A DNA stretch of 64,000 nucleotides from Myroides sp. N17-2 (GCF_002286775.1 NZ_NSGJ01000009.1:62001-126000); one strand, 5' to 3'. Counted from the stretch's first letter, positions 1-8,925 are shown. Program-made: numbers and translations. The notes: generated by a model not told the origin, from the sequence alone.

Positions 1-114
1 GTAGTCTCTCACGAAGAAGAGGTAAAAGAGTTTATCGACATGATCAAGGAAGATGAGTATAAAAAAGTGATCCTTCCTATAGGAGCAGGATTATTATTAG
101 TGAGTAAACAATAA
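1..114 (+). CDS. 3' end of probable SAM-dependent O-methyltransferase (partial)
   Basis: Only the last 37 codons are present; the reading frame is open from base 1 to a TAA at 112-114. The visible tail contains KKVILPIGAGLLLVSKQ. That resembles the C-terminal beta-hairpin of the caffeoyl-CoA O-methyltransferase-like family, which usually ends in a 'v-x-l-P-x-x-d-G-l' pattern. The family transfers methyl groups from SAM to small hydroxylated substrates in the cytoplasm. The gene is followed within 15 bp by a strong bidirectional terminator. With so little sequence the family call is tentative, and the substrate cannot be guessed. Confidence 0.5.
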   Translation, partial: VVSHEEEVKEFIDMIKEDEYKKVILPIGAGLLLVSKQ

Positions 115-127
115 GGTTATTATAAAC

Positions 128-157
128 AAAAAAGCGTGAATTACTTCACGCTTTTTT
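128..157. terminator. Bidirectional Rho-independent terminator
   Basis: A perfect 13-bp stem (AAAAAAGCGTGAA against TTCACGCTTTTTT) with a 4-nt loop sits between two convergent genes, the methyltransferase on the plus strand and pheA on the minus strand. A/T runs on both sides let it work in either direction. Confidence 0.9.
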
Positions 158-165
158 GTTTATTT

Positions 166-1005
166 CTATTCTGATATAACTAATTTATCTTCTTTAAATT
201 CTCCAAGTACCTTTAAGTATCTCGTAGCTTTAGCGACTTCCTCTATTGCCTTATAGTACAAATCATAGTCTTGATTCACTAACACTACATTAGCGTGAAA
301 AGAATACTGAAACACACTTCCTGACAAAGGAATCGACTGTATTTTACTCAAGTTTAGATCGTGAGAAGCAAGTATCTCTAATACTTTATTCAAACTTCCC
401 TTTTGATGATCTGTATAAAAGAATAGGGATGCTTTATTAAACCCCTCTACTTTCTTAGGCTCTCTACTTAACAAATAAAAGCGAGTATAGTTATCAAATA
501 CATCGTGGATATTATCTGCTAATATCTCCAGATCATACATCTGTGCAGCTAATGAAGATCCGATAGAGGCAACGCCTGTTAACTGATTCTGCTGAATATT
601 ACGCGCGCACGTTGCGGTATCATCCATCGCTAATCGTTTCCAATCTGTATACTGATCTAAGAAATTCTCACACTGTAATAAAGCCATCGGATGTGTACGT
701 ACTTCCGTGATATCGTCTAACTTCTGTCCTTTTAAGGCTAACAAATGATGTTTAATCGGTAGGGCTATTTCCCCCAAAATATACAGGTCATTCTTAGTCA
801 ACAAGGAATAATTTGGTAATATCGACCCTGCGATAGAATTCTCTATAGCCATCATACCATAATCTACTTCTTTACTTACTACTTGTTTTACTAACGAATT
901 AAAAGTAGGACTATCTACTATCTCTACTTGTTCTGGATTAAAGAACTTACCCACTGCTTCGTGGTGAAAAGATCCTTTAATTCCCTGAATGACTACTGAC
1001 TTCAT
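166..1005 (-). CDS. pheA: Prephenate dehydratase
   Basis: Converts prephenate to phenylpyruvate in phenylalanine synthesis, in the cytoplasm. The 279-residue protein is a stand-alone dehydratase without a chorismate mutase domain. Residues 1-180 form the periplasmic-binding-like catalytic domain and include the TRF motif at 174-176 (NYTRFYLL), which carries the catalytic Thr of this family. Residues 190-270 look like an ACT domain (ASLFFYTDHQKGSLNKVLE), the usual site for phenylalanine feedback inhibition. The ATG start at 1005 gives the normal family length. It is transcribed alone here; no other aromatic amino acid gene is adjacent. Confidence 0.93.
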   Translation of the reverse strand: MKSVVIQGIKGSFHHEAVGKFFNPEQVEIVDSPTFNSLVKQVVSKEVDYGMMAIENSIAGSILPNYSLLTKNDLYILGEIALPIKHHLLALKGQKLDDITEVRTHPMALLQCENFLDQYTDWKRLAMDDTATCARNIQQNQLTGVASIGSSLAAQMYDLEILADNIHDVFDNYTRFYLLSREPKKVEGFNKASLFFYTDHQKGSLNKVLEILASHDLNLSKIQSIPLSGSVFQYSFHANVVLVNQDYDLYYKAIEEVAKATRYLKVLGEFKEDKLVISE

Positions 1006-1171
1006 ATTCTAATAATTTATTGGCTTGTGGTCTCACTTCACGTGAACTATCAAAGTTATAAGTTTCTGATTATTATCAAAGGTTTTATTTATGTGATTTT
1101 GTGATTCTGGTTTTTCGGTTTTTTGTTCGATACAATTTCCTTTTATAAGTCTATATAGTCATTGAAAGGTG

Positions 1172-1389
1172 GGCAGTTGACGGTGAACGGTTTTTAACTT
1201 GCGCTTAAAAGAGGATTACACTTATGAAAGGAAAATGTGGTGGGTTATTTTGATAGTTTACGGTTGACTGTTTACAGTGAACGGTTTTTAACTTGCGCTT
1301 AAAAGAAGATTACACTTATGAAAGGAAAAGTGTAATGGGCTAAAAATGATATATATATTGTCGTGACCAAGTAGCCACAATATATATCA
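1172..1389. repeat. Intergenic direct repeat pair and AT hairpin (gap 1006-1469)
   Basis: The 464-bp gap between pheA and the acetyltransferase gene holds two near-identical copies of a block of about 60 bp, at roughly 1180-1240 and 1275-1336. Both contain GTGAACGGTTTTTAACTTGC and TTACACTTATGAAAGGAAAA. Related 'gttaactgtccaccgtt' pieces recur near 13300, 16180 and 50760. At 1347-1389 there is an inverted repeat, ATATATATTGT against ACAATATATAT. No coding potential was seen in the gap. Confidence 0.75.
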
Positions 1390-1469
1390 CAACCATTCAG
1401 CACACAATCGTTATAAAATATTATTATTACACAGAAGTTACCTTATCTTTATAAAAACATTCTTACCCT

Positions 1470-1916
1470 ATGAACATCACCATCAGACCATATCAAACAA
1501 CAGATAAACAAGAGCTACTAGATATCTTGCAACTCAATGTCCCTACTTATTTTGCACAAGATGAAGTCGCTGACTTGGCAGAATACCTAGATCAGTATCT
1601 AGACCTATACTTCGTTGCTATAGATAATAATAGAATTATAGGAGCCGCAGGGGTCAATAGAGATTTTGATAAAGAGTCAGCAGCATTAAGTTGGGGATTC
1701 TTACATCCTGACTATCACCGCAAAGGTGCCGGTTCGCTACTGCTAAAACATCGACTAGAGATACTAACTCAAGATAAGAGAATCAAAACCATACAAGTAC
1801 GCACCTCACAGGTAGTCTACAAGTTCTTTGAGAAACACAACTTCAGTTTAATTGAAGTTCAGCAGGACTATTGGGCTCCAGGGCTAGATATGTATGTAAT
1901 GCGCTATCATTCGTAA
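1470..1916 (+). CDS. GNAT family N-acetyltransferase
   Basis: Predicted to transfer an acetyl group from acetyl-CoA to an amine; the substrate is unknown. The 148-residue length is typical of a single GNAT domain. The N-terminus (MNITIRPYQTTDKQELLDIL) is the usual first strand and helix. The middle has the acetyl-CoA-binding pattern: SWGFLHPDYHRKGAGSLLL at about 76-94, where H-x-x-x-G-x-G resembles the Q/R-x-x-G-x-G/A motif A. The C-terminal part, VYKFFEKHNFSLIEV, fits the later 'F-y-e-k-x-G-F' strand. It stands alone on the plus strand, with glutathione peroxidase 70 bp downstream. Confidence 0.85.
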   Translation: MNITIRPYQTTDKQELLDILQLNVPTYFAQDEVADLAEYLDQYLDLYFVAIDNNRIIGAAGVNRDFDKESAALSWGFLHPDYHRKGAGSLLLKHRLEILTQDKRIKTIQVRTSQVVYKFFEKHNFSLIEVQQDYWAPGLDMYVMRYHS

Positions 1917-1986
1917 TTATGCGTTAAAAAATAAACTGTTTAAAAATCGTTTTGTACTTTCACATCAATTTAAAACTCAACTCACT

Positions 1987-2583
1987 ATGAAAAAGTTATT
2001 GGCAATAGCTACTGTTTTAGCTTTCGCACCAACATTTGCAAATACACACCTTACAAATATTAATACCAAAACACCCATTATGACACAAGCCCCAAAAGAC
2101 AAAAAGAGTATTTACCAGTTTAAAGTAACTGACCTTTCAGGTAATGAATTTGACTTCGCTACGCTTAAAGGGAAGAAAATAATGATCGTAAATACAGCTT
2201 CTGAATGTGGATTAACTCCTCAGTACAAACAACTTCAAAGTATGTATAACGAGTTCGGAGGAGACAACTTTGTTATCGTTGGTTTCCCTGCTAATAACTT
2301 TGGATCACAAGAACCAGGTAGCAATGAAGAAATCGCTACTTTCTGTGAGCAAAACTACGGTGTATCATTCCCAATGATGAACAAAATATCTGTCAAAGGA
2401 GCTGATATTGCACCTATCTATGACTTCCTAACGAAGAAATCTAAAAACGGACTAGAAGACAGCGAAGTAACGTGGAACTTCCAAAAATACTTAATCGACG
2501 AATCAGGTCACCTAGTTAAAGTTATCAGCCCTAGAACACTACCTGACGATCCAGAAATCAAAGCTTGGGTTAAGACAAAATAA
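1987..2583 (+). CDS. Glutathione peroxidase family protein, exported
   Basis: A thiol peroxidase that reduces hydrogen peroxide or lipid hydroperoxides, probably with thioredoxin as electron donor, as for most bacterial Cys-type members. The first 19 residues (MKKLLAIATVLAFAPTFAN) form a signal peptide, so the protein is predicted to be periplasmic or secreted. Peroxidatic Cys74 lies in NTASECGLTPQY. The Trp/Asn pair lies in VTWNFQKYLID (163-164), and Cys120 (ATFCEQNYG) is a candidate resolving cysteine. The usual GFPCNQFG motif reads GFPANNFG, so that second cysteine position is Ala. The 198-residue length is one domain plus the signal. menD lies 60 bp downstream. Confidence 0.9.
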   Translation: MKKLLAIATVLAFAPTFANTHLTNINTKTPIMTQAPKDKKSIYQFKVTDLSGNEFDFATLKGKKIMIVNTASECGLTPQYKQLQSMYNEFGGDNFVIVGFPANNFGSQEPGSNEEIATFCEQNYGVSFPMMNKISVKGADIAPIYDFLTKKSKNGLEDSEVTWNFQKYLIDESGHLVKVISPRTLPDDPEIKAWVKTK

Positions 2584-2618
2584 GTTGGTTTACCTATTCA
2601 ATACAGCTCGTTTGTTCG

Positions 2619-2626
2619 TATATTTG
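2619..2626 (+). promoter_or_regulatory. Promoter -7 box upstream of menD
   Basis: TATATTTG is an exact match to the flavobacterial -7 consensus TAnnTTTG and lies 18 bp before the menD start codon. A clear -33 TTG at the usual spacing was not found, so the call rests on the -7 box alone. Confidence 0.45.
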
Positions 2627-2643
2627 GGTTTTACTTTTTAATT

Positions 2644-4299
2644 ATGAACTATCCACAAATAGAACTAGCACAAAGCATTATTGAAATTTGTAAAGCAAAG
2701 AATATTCAACATATAATCATATCACCAGGATCACGTAACGCACCTTTAACCATAGGGTTCGCTAGTGATCCTTTTTTTACTTGTTATAGTTTAGCTGACG
2801 AACGCTGTGCAGCATTCTTCGGTATGGGTATCGCTCAACAAAGGGAGTTTCCCATAGCCCTAGTCTGTACATCAGGATCAGCACTACTAAACTACTACCC
2901 AGCAGTGGCAGAAGCATTCTACAGTCAGATACCGATGATCATCATCTCTGCTGATAGACCTACCTCTAAGATAGACATCGGAGATGGACAGACTATCAGA
3001 CAGCGCAATGTCTATGAGAATCACATTATCTATAATGCCAATCTATCTGAAGAAGCTAATCAAGAGAATGATATCCTTATTAATAATGCCATTAATACTG
3101 CGATAGCTCAGAAAGGACCTGTGCATATCAATGCTCCTTTTGAAGAGCCGTTATACAACACAGTAGATACACTGACTGTGTCCCCTACTCTCCTAGAGAT
3201 AGAGGAACTACCTCTTCAGTTTACAGAATATGACCAATATATAGCAGACTATAAGGCTGCCTCTAAAAAACTAGTATTGGTTGGAGTTAATAACCCAGGA
3301 GTACTGAGTGATGCTGTCATTGATTGGTTAGCAAGTGATCCTTCTGTTATCGTGATGACAGAAACGACTTCTAACCTACACCATCCTACTTACGTAGAGC
3401 ACATCGATAGGATTATCACTACTTTCTCAGAAGAGGACTTCCTAGCTTTCCAACCAGATATATTGATTACGTTCGGAGGAATGATTGTAAGTAAGCGTAT
3501 CAAAGCTTTCTTGCGCAAATATAAGCCTGCTCAGCATTGGCATATAGATACGTTAAGACACTATGACACGTATAATGCGCTAAATAAAACCGTATTAGAT
3601 ACACCTGAGAACTTCTTCCAAAGCATCAAAGAACACGTTCTTCCAAGTGTTGAGTCAACTTATAACCCTTGGATACAAGCTATCGTAGAAGCTCGTCTAG
3701 AGAAACACAATGCCTATCTAGAGACTATCCCATTTAGTGATCTGAAGGTATTCGAGATATTATTCGCTCATCTACCTCAACAGACACAATTGCAAATTAG
3801 CAATAGCTCTGCTATCCGATATGCTCAATTAATCAAAATAGATGCGTCTAATGACGTTTATTGTAATAGAGGAACTAGCGGAATAGATGGTAGTACTTCT
3901 ACGGCTATAGGTGCTGCTGTAGCTTCTCATAAGCCTACATTACTAATCACAGGAGATATTGGTTTCTTATATGACAGCAATGGGTTGTGGAATAACTACA
4001 TCCCTGCTAACTTTAAGATACTATTACTGAATAATGGTGGTGGTGGTATTTTTAGAATATTACCAGGCCATAAAGAAACGCCTGTATTCAATACTTTCTT
4101 TGAAACAAGTCACAGCCTGACTGCGGAGCATCTAGCGAAAATGTACAAGTTTAATTACCTTACCGCACAGAATGAAGAAGAGCTTAACACAGCGTGTAAA
4201 GCGTTTTTTGAAGCAAATAATTCACCTTGTATCCTAGAAGTATTTACGCCAACTGAGATTAATAATACAGTTTTAAGTGTATATTTTCGCAATATGTAA
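2644..4299 (+). CDS. menD: 2-succinyl-5-enolpyruvyl-6-hydroxy-3-cyclohexene-1-carboxylate synthase
   Basis: A thiamine-diphosphate enzyme of menaquinone synthesis that joins 2-oxoglutarate and isochorismate with loss of CO2 and pyruvate addition chemistry typical of MenD. The 551-residue length matches the family. The N-terminal domain shows IISPGSRNAPLTIGFASD and the SADRP motif (IIISADRPTSKIDIGDGQT), both diagnostic. The C-terminal domain has the ThDP/Mg motif GDIGFLYDSNGLW followed by LLLNNGGGGIFRILPG. It is not next to other men genes here. Menaquinone is the main respiratory quinone of flavobacteria, which fits the host. Confidence 0.96.
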   Translation: MNYPQIELAQSIIEICKAKNIQHIIISPGSRNAPLTIGFASDPFFTCYSLADERCAAFFGMGIAQQREFPIALVCTSGSALLNYYPAVAEAFYSQIPMIIISADRPTSKIDIGDGQTIRQRNVYENHIIYNANLSEEANQENDILINNAINTAIAQKGPVHINAPFEEPLYNTVDTLTVSPTLLEIEELPLQFTEYDQYIADYKAASKKLVLVGVNNPGVLSDAVIDWLASDPSVIVMTETTSNLHHPTYVEHIDRIITTFSEEDFLAFQPDILITFGGMIVSKRIKAFLRKYKPAQHWHIDTLRHYDTYNALNKTVLDTPENFFQSIKEHVLPSVESTYNPWIQAIVEARLEKHNAYLETIPFSDLKVFEILFAHLPQQTQLQISNSSAIRYAQLIKIDASNDVYCNRGTSGIDGSTSTAIGAAVASHKPTLLITGDIGFLYDSNGLWNNYIPANFKILLLNNGGGGIFRILPGHKETPVFNTFFETSHSLTAEHLAKMYKFNYLTAQNEEELNTACKAFFEANNSPCILEVFTPTEINNTVLSVYFRNM

Positions 4300-4366
4300 T
4301 TTTAACAACCATTAATTCACACGTATTGATATTTTGCGTATCTTGTCCTCAATAAAAAAGAAAATT

Positions 4367-4714
4367 ATGAGTAAAAGAGACGAATTAATTCAAAAGTACG
4401 CTGCTGATTTAAAAGAAAAGTGTGGTGTAACAGCTAATATGGACTTATTAACTGCTGTAACTATCGGATGTGGGCCATCTATTTATAACCAAGATTCATC
4501 TACTGTAGCAGGTTCTTCAGAATCTGAATTAGCTACTGTAAAGAATAACTTTTTAATTAAAAAGTTAGGTCTTAAAGACGGACCAGATTTAGATAAAGGT
4601 ATTCAAGCTGTGATGGACAAATATGGTCAATCAAACAAGCATAAATACAGAGCAGTTGTATATTATTTATTAACTGTACACTTCAAAAAAGAAAGTGTTT
4701 ACAAGAAAAAATAA
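4367..4714 (+). CDS. DUF2853 family protein
   Basis: A small, acidic-to-neutral cytoplasmic protein of unknown function. The ATG at 4367 gives 115 residues starting MSKRDELIQKYAADLKEKCG. This is preferred to the upstream TTG at 4334 because family members start at this Met. Recognisable family segments are CGVTANMDLLTAVTIGCGPSIYN, NNFLIKKLGLKDGP and NKHKYRAVVYYLLTVHF. It has no signal peptide or membrane segment. A strong terminator follows the stop codon by about 20 bp, so it is probably the last gene of its transcript. Confidence 0.85.
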   Translation: MSKRDELIQKYAADLKEKCGVTANMDLLTAVTIGCGPSIYNQDSSTVAGSSESELATVKNNFLIKKLGLKDGPDLDKGIQAVMDKYGQSNKHKYRAVVYYLLTVHFKKESVYKKK

Positions 4715-4736
4715 TGTAACATAGTTATATGTACTT

Positions 4737-4772
4737 TAAAAGGAGTTGTTTTTAGGAGCAACTCCTTTTTTT
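4737..4772 (+). terminator. Rho-independent terminator
   Basis: Stem AGGAGTTG / CAACTCCT, loop of about 10 nt, followed by a run of seven T. It closes the DUF2853 transcript. Confidence 0.9.
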
Positions 4773-4774
4773 AT

Positions 4775-5036
4775 ACACATCACGGATTGCAAATCCGCGA
4801 CAGCAAAGTTGTGATGGGGTGTAAATACACGTCACGGATTGCAAATCCGCGACAGCACAGTAGTTGAACGAAAAAACAACTTCACAAAAAAACAACTTCA
4901 CAAAAAAACAACTTCACAAAAAAACAACATCACAAAACCACAAAAAAACGCTTAAGAAAGTCTAATTATCTTTTAAAGGAGTAATACTCTCCTACAAAAA
5001 AACAACATCACAGAAAAACAAAATCACAAAAAAACA
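4775..5036. repeat. Hairpin repeats and a 16-bp tandem array between DUF2853 and the amidohydrolase
   Basis: Two direct copies of CACGGATTGCAAATCCGCGA, itself an inverted repeat, lie at about 4780-4805 and 4830-4855. They are followed by a tandem array with a 16-bp unit (TTCACAAAAAAACAAC, about four units, 4868-4935) and degenerate relatives up to the amidohydrolase stop codon. The same ATCACAAAAAAACAA core recurs before several start codons elsewhere in this window. Confidence 0.8.
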
Positions 5037-6374
5037 CTAAACCCTAGTGTACACTTTGTTTCCTTTATAGAAAGTTGCTTCTCTATCAGGAGTGCGGGCT
5101 ACTGCCTCAGCAGAACAACTTGCTTTAACCAAGACGAAGTCTGCCGAATCACCTACTTTAGGCCATTGGCGTTCTCCATTCTCACTTAAAGGAAGTATTT
5201 GATCCTTTGTTGCTATTTGCAATGCTCTACTTAATCTCAACTCATCTGTCCAGCCATAAAGTTCTGCACAATGCTTCGCTTTCTCTAACATATCACAAGA
5301 TCCAAAAGGTTGCCAATGATCAACGATACTGTCTGTACCTGTCATAACACTTACCTTATGCTTATAAAATGTCGGAATAGGCATCATAGAGCGCCCTAGA
5401 GGCACTGTTGATATTACTCCCACTCCATTAGCACTCATCTGCTCTGATAGAACAGCTAATTCCTTTGCTTCTATTTGTCCTAGTGCAAAACCGTGACTTA
5501 TATAAGTACGCCCTTGTAAGGCTTTATTTGCTTCTACCTGTTTTAAGATATACTGTATCGCGGGAATACCTGTCTTAGCTCCCTCGTGTAGATGTATATC
5601 TATTCCCTTGTTATAATCTAAAGCCACCTGTATCATAATATCAAGAGACTTCTCCATATTACCATCTACCGTAGTGGGATCAAGGCCTCCGATAAAGTCA
5701 ACACCTAACTGCGCTGCCTCTCTTAACAAGGCTTCACTCTCTGAATATACAATACCGTGTTGTGGGAAGGCAACTATCTCACTTCCTATCACATTCTTCT
5801 TGTTCTCCAGTGCTATCTTTAGATTCTCTAAACTCTTCAGTCCGCTTGTAGGATCTACATTTGTCTGACATCTTGCAAAATATGTCCCTTGACTATTCAT
5901 TAGATCAATTGCCATTTCGGCCTTTTCTACTGACTTGACTAATAACCCAGGTATTATTCTGCGTTCTAAATCAATCATATCCTTTACCGTTCTACCTGGT
6001 TTATGTTCACCATACCAGCGTTCTCCGTAGAATGTCTTATCGATGTGAATGTGCATATCTCTAAAGCCTGGTAATAGTAAGAACTTACCCCCATCTATCT
6101 TAGGGATATCATAACTCTTAGTACCTGCAATATCTATAGACACGATCATCCCCTTAGCAATATGAAGATCATATAAAGATGTCTTAGTAAACCTTACTTG
6201 ACCTTGGTCATTATAATCAAACCCATCTTCAAGAAGTACATTGATTAACACGAACTCTTGACCGTGCGTTTTATCGCTTCCCTTCTGTGATTGCTCTTCA
6301 GAAGAGTTAAAAGAGGTCATAAACAATCCACCTGCTGCGGCAGTCGTTAAACCTAGAAACTGTTTTCTATTCAT
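5037..6374 (-). CDS. Exported amidohydrolase of the cytosine deaminase-like group
   Basis: A metal-dependent hydrolase of the amidohydrolase superfamily. Metal ligands can be placed: His108 and His110 (RDMHIHIDKTFYG), His261 and Glu264 (DIHLHEGAKTG, like the H-x-x-E of CodA), His294 (YISHGFALGQ) and Asp348 (MTGTDSIVDHW). The first 20 residues (MNRKQFLGLTTAAAGG) look like a twin-arginine-type leader with RK in place of RR, so export is likely. The substrate is unknown; deamination or ring opening of a cyclic amide is a fair guess. It is the last gene of an apparent unit, with the ankyrin lipoprotein gene 20 bp upstream and an AraC regulator before that. Confidence 0.8.
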   Translation of the reverse strand: MNRKQFLGLTTAAAGGLFMTSFNSSEEQSQKGSDKTHGQEFVLINVLLEDGFDYNDQGQVRFTKTSLYDLHIAKGMIVSIDIAGTKSYDIPKIDGGKFLLLPGFRDMHIHIDKTFYGERWYGEHKPGRTVKDMIDLERRIIPGLLVKSVEKAEMAIDLMNSQGTYFARCQTNVDPTSGLKSLENLKIALENKKNVIGSEIVAFPQHGIVYSESEALLREAAQLGVDFIGGLDPTTVDGNMEKSLDIMIQVALDYNKGIDIHLHEGAKTGIPAIQYILKQVEANKALQGRTYISHGFALGQIEAKELAVLSEQMSANGVGVISTVPLGRSMMPIPTFYKHKVSVMTGTDSIVDHWQPFGSCDMLEKAKHCAELYGWTDELRLSRALQIATKDQILPLSENGERQWPKVGDSADFVLVKASCSAEAVARTPDREATFYKGNKVYTRV

Positions 6375-6394
6375 TTGACATAAAGTATTAGGAC

Positions 6395-7099
6395 TTATTT
6401 GGCTCCAGCTTGTTTAAGTAGAGTTATAATAGCGGTATATTTTCTATTGATTGCGTGTTGTAAAGGAGTTATTCCATCTGCATCAGGAATATTAACATCC
6501 ACACCACCTTTGATTAGTTCATCCACAATAGCGATGTGCACAGCTCCACCATTGCTTAAGACAATAGCTTCCATAAGGGCTGTCCAACCCAATCTATTAA
6601 CGTGATCGATAGGATAATTAGGATAGTTAACGAGTACTTTGACTACTTCTAGATGCCCCTTCTCTGCCGCGGGAATAAGTGCACTCCCATTATAGCGATT
6701 AAAGATAGCGAAGTCAGCACCGTGCTTTAAGGATAGTTGTACTATTTCTAAATTGCCTTCAGCGCCAGCGTATAAAAACGGACTGTTAAGCACTTTATCT
6801 TGAGCATTTACATTTGCACCTGCTTCTATTAGCAACTTGGCAATAGCGTTGCGTTCTAAGTACACAGCACTCATTAAAGGAGTTTCTCCCTTAGCATTGC
6901 GTTGTTCTAAATCAACATTACTTTTGAGTAAACGCTGAATTAGAACAACATCATTCTGCTTTATTGCATTATATATTGAATCTTCTTTCATATCTACAAC
7001 TTCTTTTGCGTTAGTATCATCAGATGAATTGCAGGCCATAACAGTCCCGCCTATCATTCCAATACATACCAATAAAGCTACTCGTCTTGCCTTTCTCAT
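6395..7099 (-). CDS. Ankyrin-repeat lipoprotein
   Basis: Residues 1-23 form a lipoprotein signal with a lipobox at GTVMAC, so the protein is probably anchored on the periplasmic or outer-membrane side. From about residue 40 it consists of roughly five ankyrin repeats (AKGETPLMSAVYLERNAIAK, LIEAGANVNAQDK, GWTALMEAIVL, DGITPLQHAINR), a protein-binding scaffold. It is 20 bp upstream of the amidohydrolase on the same strand. In other bacteria small ankyrin proteins often accompany and protect exported enzymes, so it may be a partner of the amidohydrolase; that is inference only. Confidence 0.85.
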   Translation of the reverse strand: MRKARRVALLVCIGMIGGTVMACNSSDDTNAKEVVDMKEDSIYNAIKQNDVVLIQRLLKSNVDLEQRNAKGETPLMSAVYLERNAIAKLLIEAGANVNAQDKVLNSPFLYAGAEGNLEIVQLSLKHGADFAIFNRYNGSALIPAAEKGHLEVVKVLVNYPNYPIDHVNRLGWTALMEAIVLSNGGAVHIAIVDELIKGGVDVNIPDADGITPLQHAINRKYTAIITLLKQAGAK

Positions 7100-7176
7100 A
7101 TTTCTTTGATTTAGTTAGTAATAATAACCCACTTGACAAAGATAGAAGCGCAGACAGAAAAGAAGTTGTATTATCT

Positions 7177-8049
7177 TTAAAGATTATTGGACTTTTTATA
7201 ACTTGTTCTAAATTCTCCAGGAGTCATACCCATCTGTTTCTTAAAGAAGTTATTAAAGTAACTTGTATCGTTAAACGAAAGTGAAAAAGCAATCTCTTTT
7301 ACAGATGTATTCGTTGTTATCAAAAGTCTCTTCACCTCTAACAACATCCTATTCTGAATAAGTGACCCTGCATTAGTTCCCAACACTTTCTTACATAGTA
7401 TATTTAAGTAATTAGGTGTAATCTTTAGTATCCCTGCATAGAAAGCAACACTACTTTGCTCTCTGAAGTGTATTTCTAATAACTCCTCGAACTTTAAGAT
7501 ATTCTTATCTATACTCTGAGAGTCTACTCCCTGATGATAATTAGAATAATCCTTATGAAGGTGTTTTAATAGCAAATGAAAAGACAGTAGCGAAATCTCT
7601 CTATCAATAGTCAGGTTCTTAGCCAACCTACCCTCTAATTCATTGAGGTCCGCTTTATACTTCTCAAAAGCATCTTTTGATAATAACATTTGGTTAGGTG
7701 CACCAAGTTGAAAGTAAGCTAAAGGGCTATATGATGTATTTAAAGACTGTAATATCGTAGGCGAGAACATTAGCTGATAACCTATAGTATGGTTCTCTAA
7801 TAGCCAATAATGGACTTGTTGCGGTCTAAGGAAGAATACTTGATAATTTACAACATCTATTCTCTCGAAATCGATATCGTGGAAACCTCCTCCTTCTTCT
7901 ACGAAGAAAATAAAGTAAAAGTCATGCTTGTGGGGAGCAATGAGATCATTCTTTCCTTTCTCTATATGTTTAAATAATGTAATGTCAGAAGTATCTTCCC
8001 CAAGGATAGTAGAGGTCGACAGTGTTTTGATTTTGGTAGTTTTCTTCAC
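7177..8049 (-). CDS. AraC family transcriptional regulator
   Basis: A ligand-responsive DNA-binding protein of 290 residues. The N-terminal 150 residues resemble the AraC cupin-like sensor (APHKHDFYFIFFVEEGGGFHDIDF). The C-terminal 100 residues carry two helix-turn-helix units ending in the family signature SVKEIAFSLSFNDTSYFNNFFKKQMGMTPGEFR. The start is GTG; an in-frame stop lies 33 bp upstream and no ATG is near. It lies 77 bp upstream of the ankyrin and amidohydrolase genes on the same strand and probably controls them. A long hairpin element sits 174 bp upstream. Confidence 0.9.
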   Translation of the reverse strand: MKKTTKIKTLSTSTILGEDTSDITLFKHIEKGKNDLIAPHKHDFYFIFFVEEGGGFHDIDFERIDVVNYQVFFLRPQQVHYWLLENHTIGYQLMFSPTILQSLNTSYSPLAYFQLGAPNQMLLSKDAFEKYKADLNELEGRLAKNLTIDREISLLSFHLLLKHLHKDYSNYHQGVDSQSIDKNILKFEELLEIHFREQSSVAFYAGILKITPNYLNILCKKVLGTNAGSLIQNRMLLEVKRLLITTNTSVKEIAFSLSFNDTSYFNNFFKKQMGMTPGEFRTSYKKSNNL

Positions 8050-8223
8050 GTGATTAGTATGGTTAATTACTTTTGTTTGTCATTATTAGTCGCTAAAAAT
8101 AATCAAAACAACTGTATGTTAAACTATTTTTAGTTAAAACATAGCAAACTTCACGTATTGAGAATATTTTAAATAGAAAAGTAACTATCTTTTAGTACAA
8201 CGACCCATTATAAACGCCTTTCT

Positions 8224-8384
8224 TAAACCCAGAATCAGCGATAGACAGATAAACGAAAGGCAATTATACAAGATAGGTCTGAATTAGTGATTTCAGCATA
8301 CTATAGTATGGTTATAGAGCTAATGAAAGAACTATAAAGTAGAATTACTTTGTAGTATTTGGCTAATGCTGATTATGGGTTAAA
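8224..8384 (-). repeat. Long palindromic repeat element, copy 1
   Basis: A 161-bp imperfect palindrome with terminal inverted repeats: AAACCCAGAATCAGCGAT at 8225-8242 against the complement of AATGCTGATTATGGGTTAA. The central palindrome is CATACTATAGTATG. The two arms match at roughly two thirds of positions along their whole length. It is homologous, in reverse orientation, to the copies at 48751 and 60634 and more distantly to those at 21095 and 50527. It contains no open frame. Confidence 0.85.
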
Positions 8385-8433
8385 GATAAATTGTTATAAA
8401 AAATACACACAGAAAGCAATGGAATAAAAAAGA

Positions 8434-8459
8434 AAAGCTCATCCCTAGGGATGAGCTTT
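8434..8459 (-). terminator. Rho-independent terminator, minus strand, with no obvious gene
   Basis: A perfect 26-bp palindrome (AAAGCTCATCCC and its complement) is followed on the minus strand by a T-rich tract (CTTTTCTTTTTTATTCC). It would end a minus-strand transcript coming from 8460-8900. No recognisable gene lies there, so a small RNA or an unrecognised short gene is possible. Confidence 0.7.
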
Positions 8460-8925
8460 AACTGTGATATTAATTTAGTAGATGAATTAATTATTCTGAT
8501 TGAAGTGGGTAATATTATCTCCTTTTTGTTCTCCTGTAATCTCCCTTCATTTGCAGACAAAAACAACTTAAAAAGTTGATTATTTTCCTATTACCGACGC
8601 CAAAGAAAACAATTATATATTGAACTACCAAATTAAAAAGTACTTTTTGCTCTAAAACATCTAATCTTAACTGTTTTTCAGAAGGCTTTTTGCTATGAAA
8701 TGTCGCTAAATGGTAGAAATATATTTCATTAGGCATAATACCAAAATTGCTTTAAAATAAGCAACTGAGAACACCATTGTTTTTTCTACACGCCATTCAA
8801 ATAACACCTCAACTTCTATTTGAATATTATAGATAATTATTTTAGATTTACGCATTAACCTAAAGACTGTAGTTGTAGTTCATATCCTCATTAGATATTC
8901 TAAATGTAACAACCAAACCTAATAA
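8460..8925. other. Long gap upstream of the RhtA-like exporter; no confident gene
   Basis: This stretch holds only short minus-strand frames of 67 and 73 codons (8363-8566 and 8515-8736) with no recognisable similarity. The terminator at 8434-8459 implies a minus-strand transcript. On the plus strand the last 100 bp should carry the promoter of the exporter gene, but no good TAnnTTTG box was found. Confidence 0.4.
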
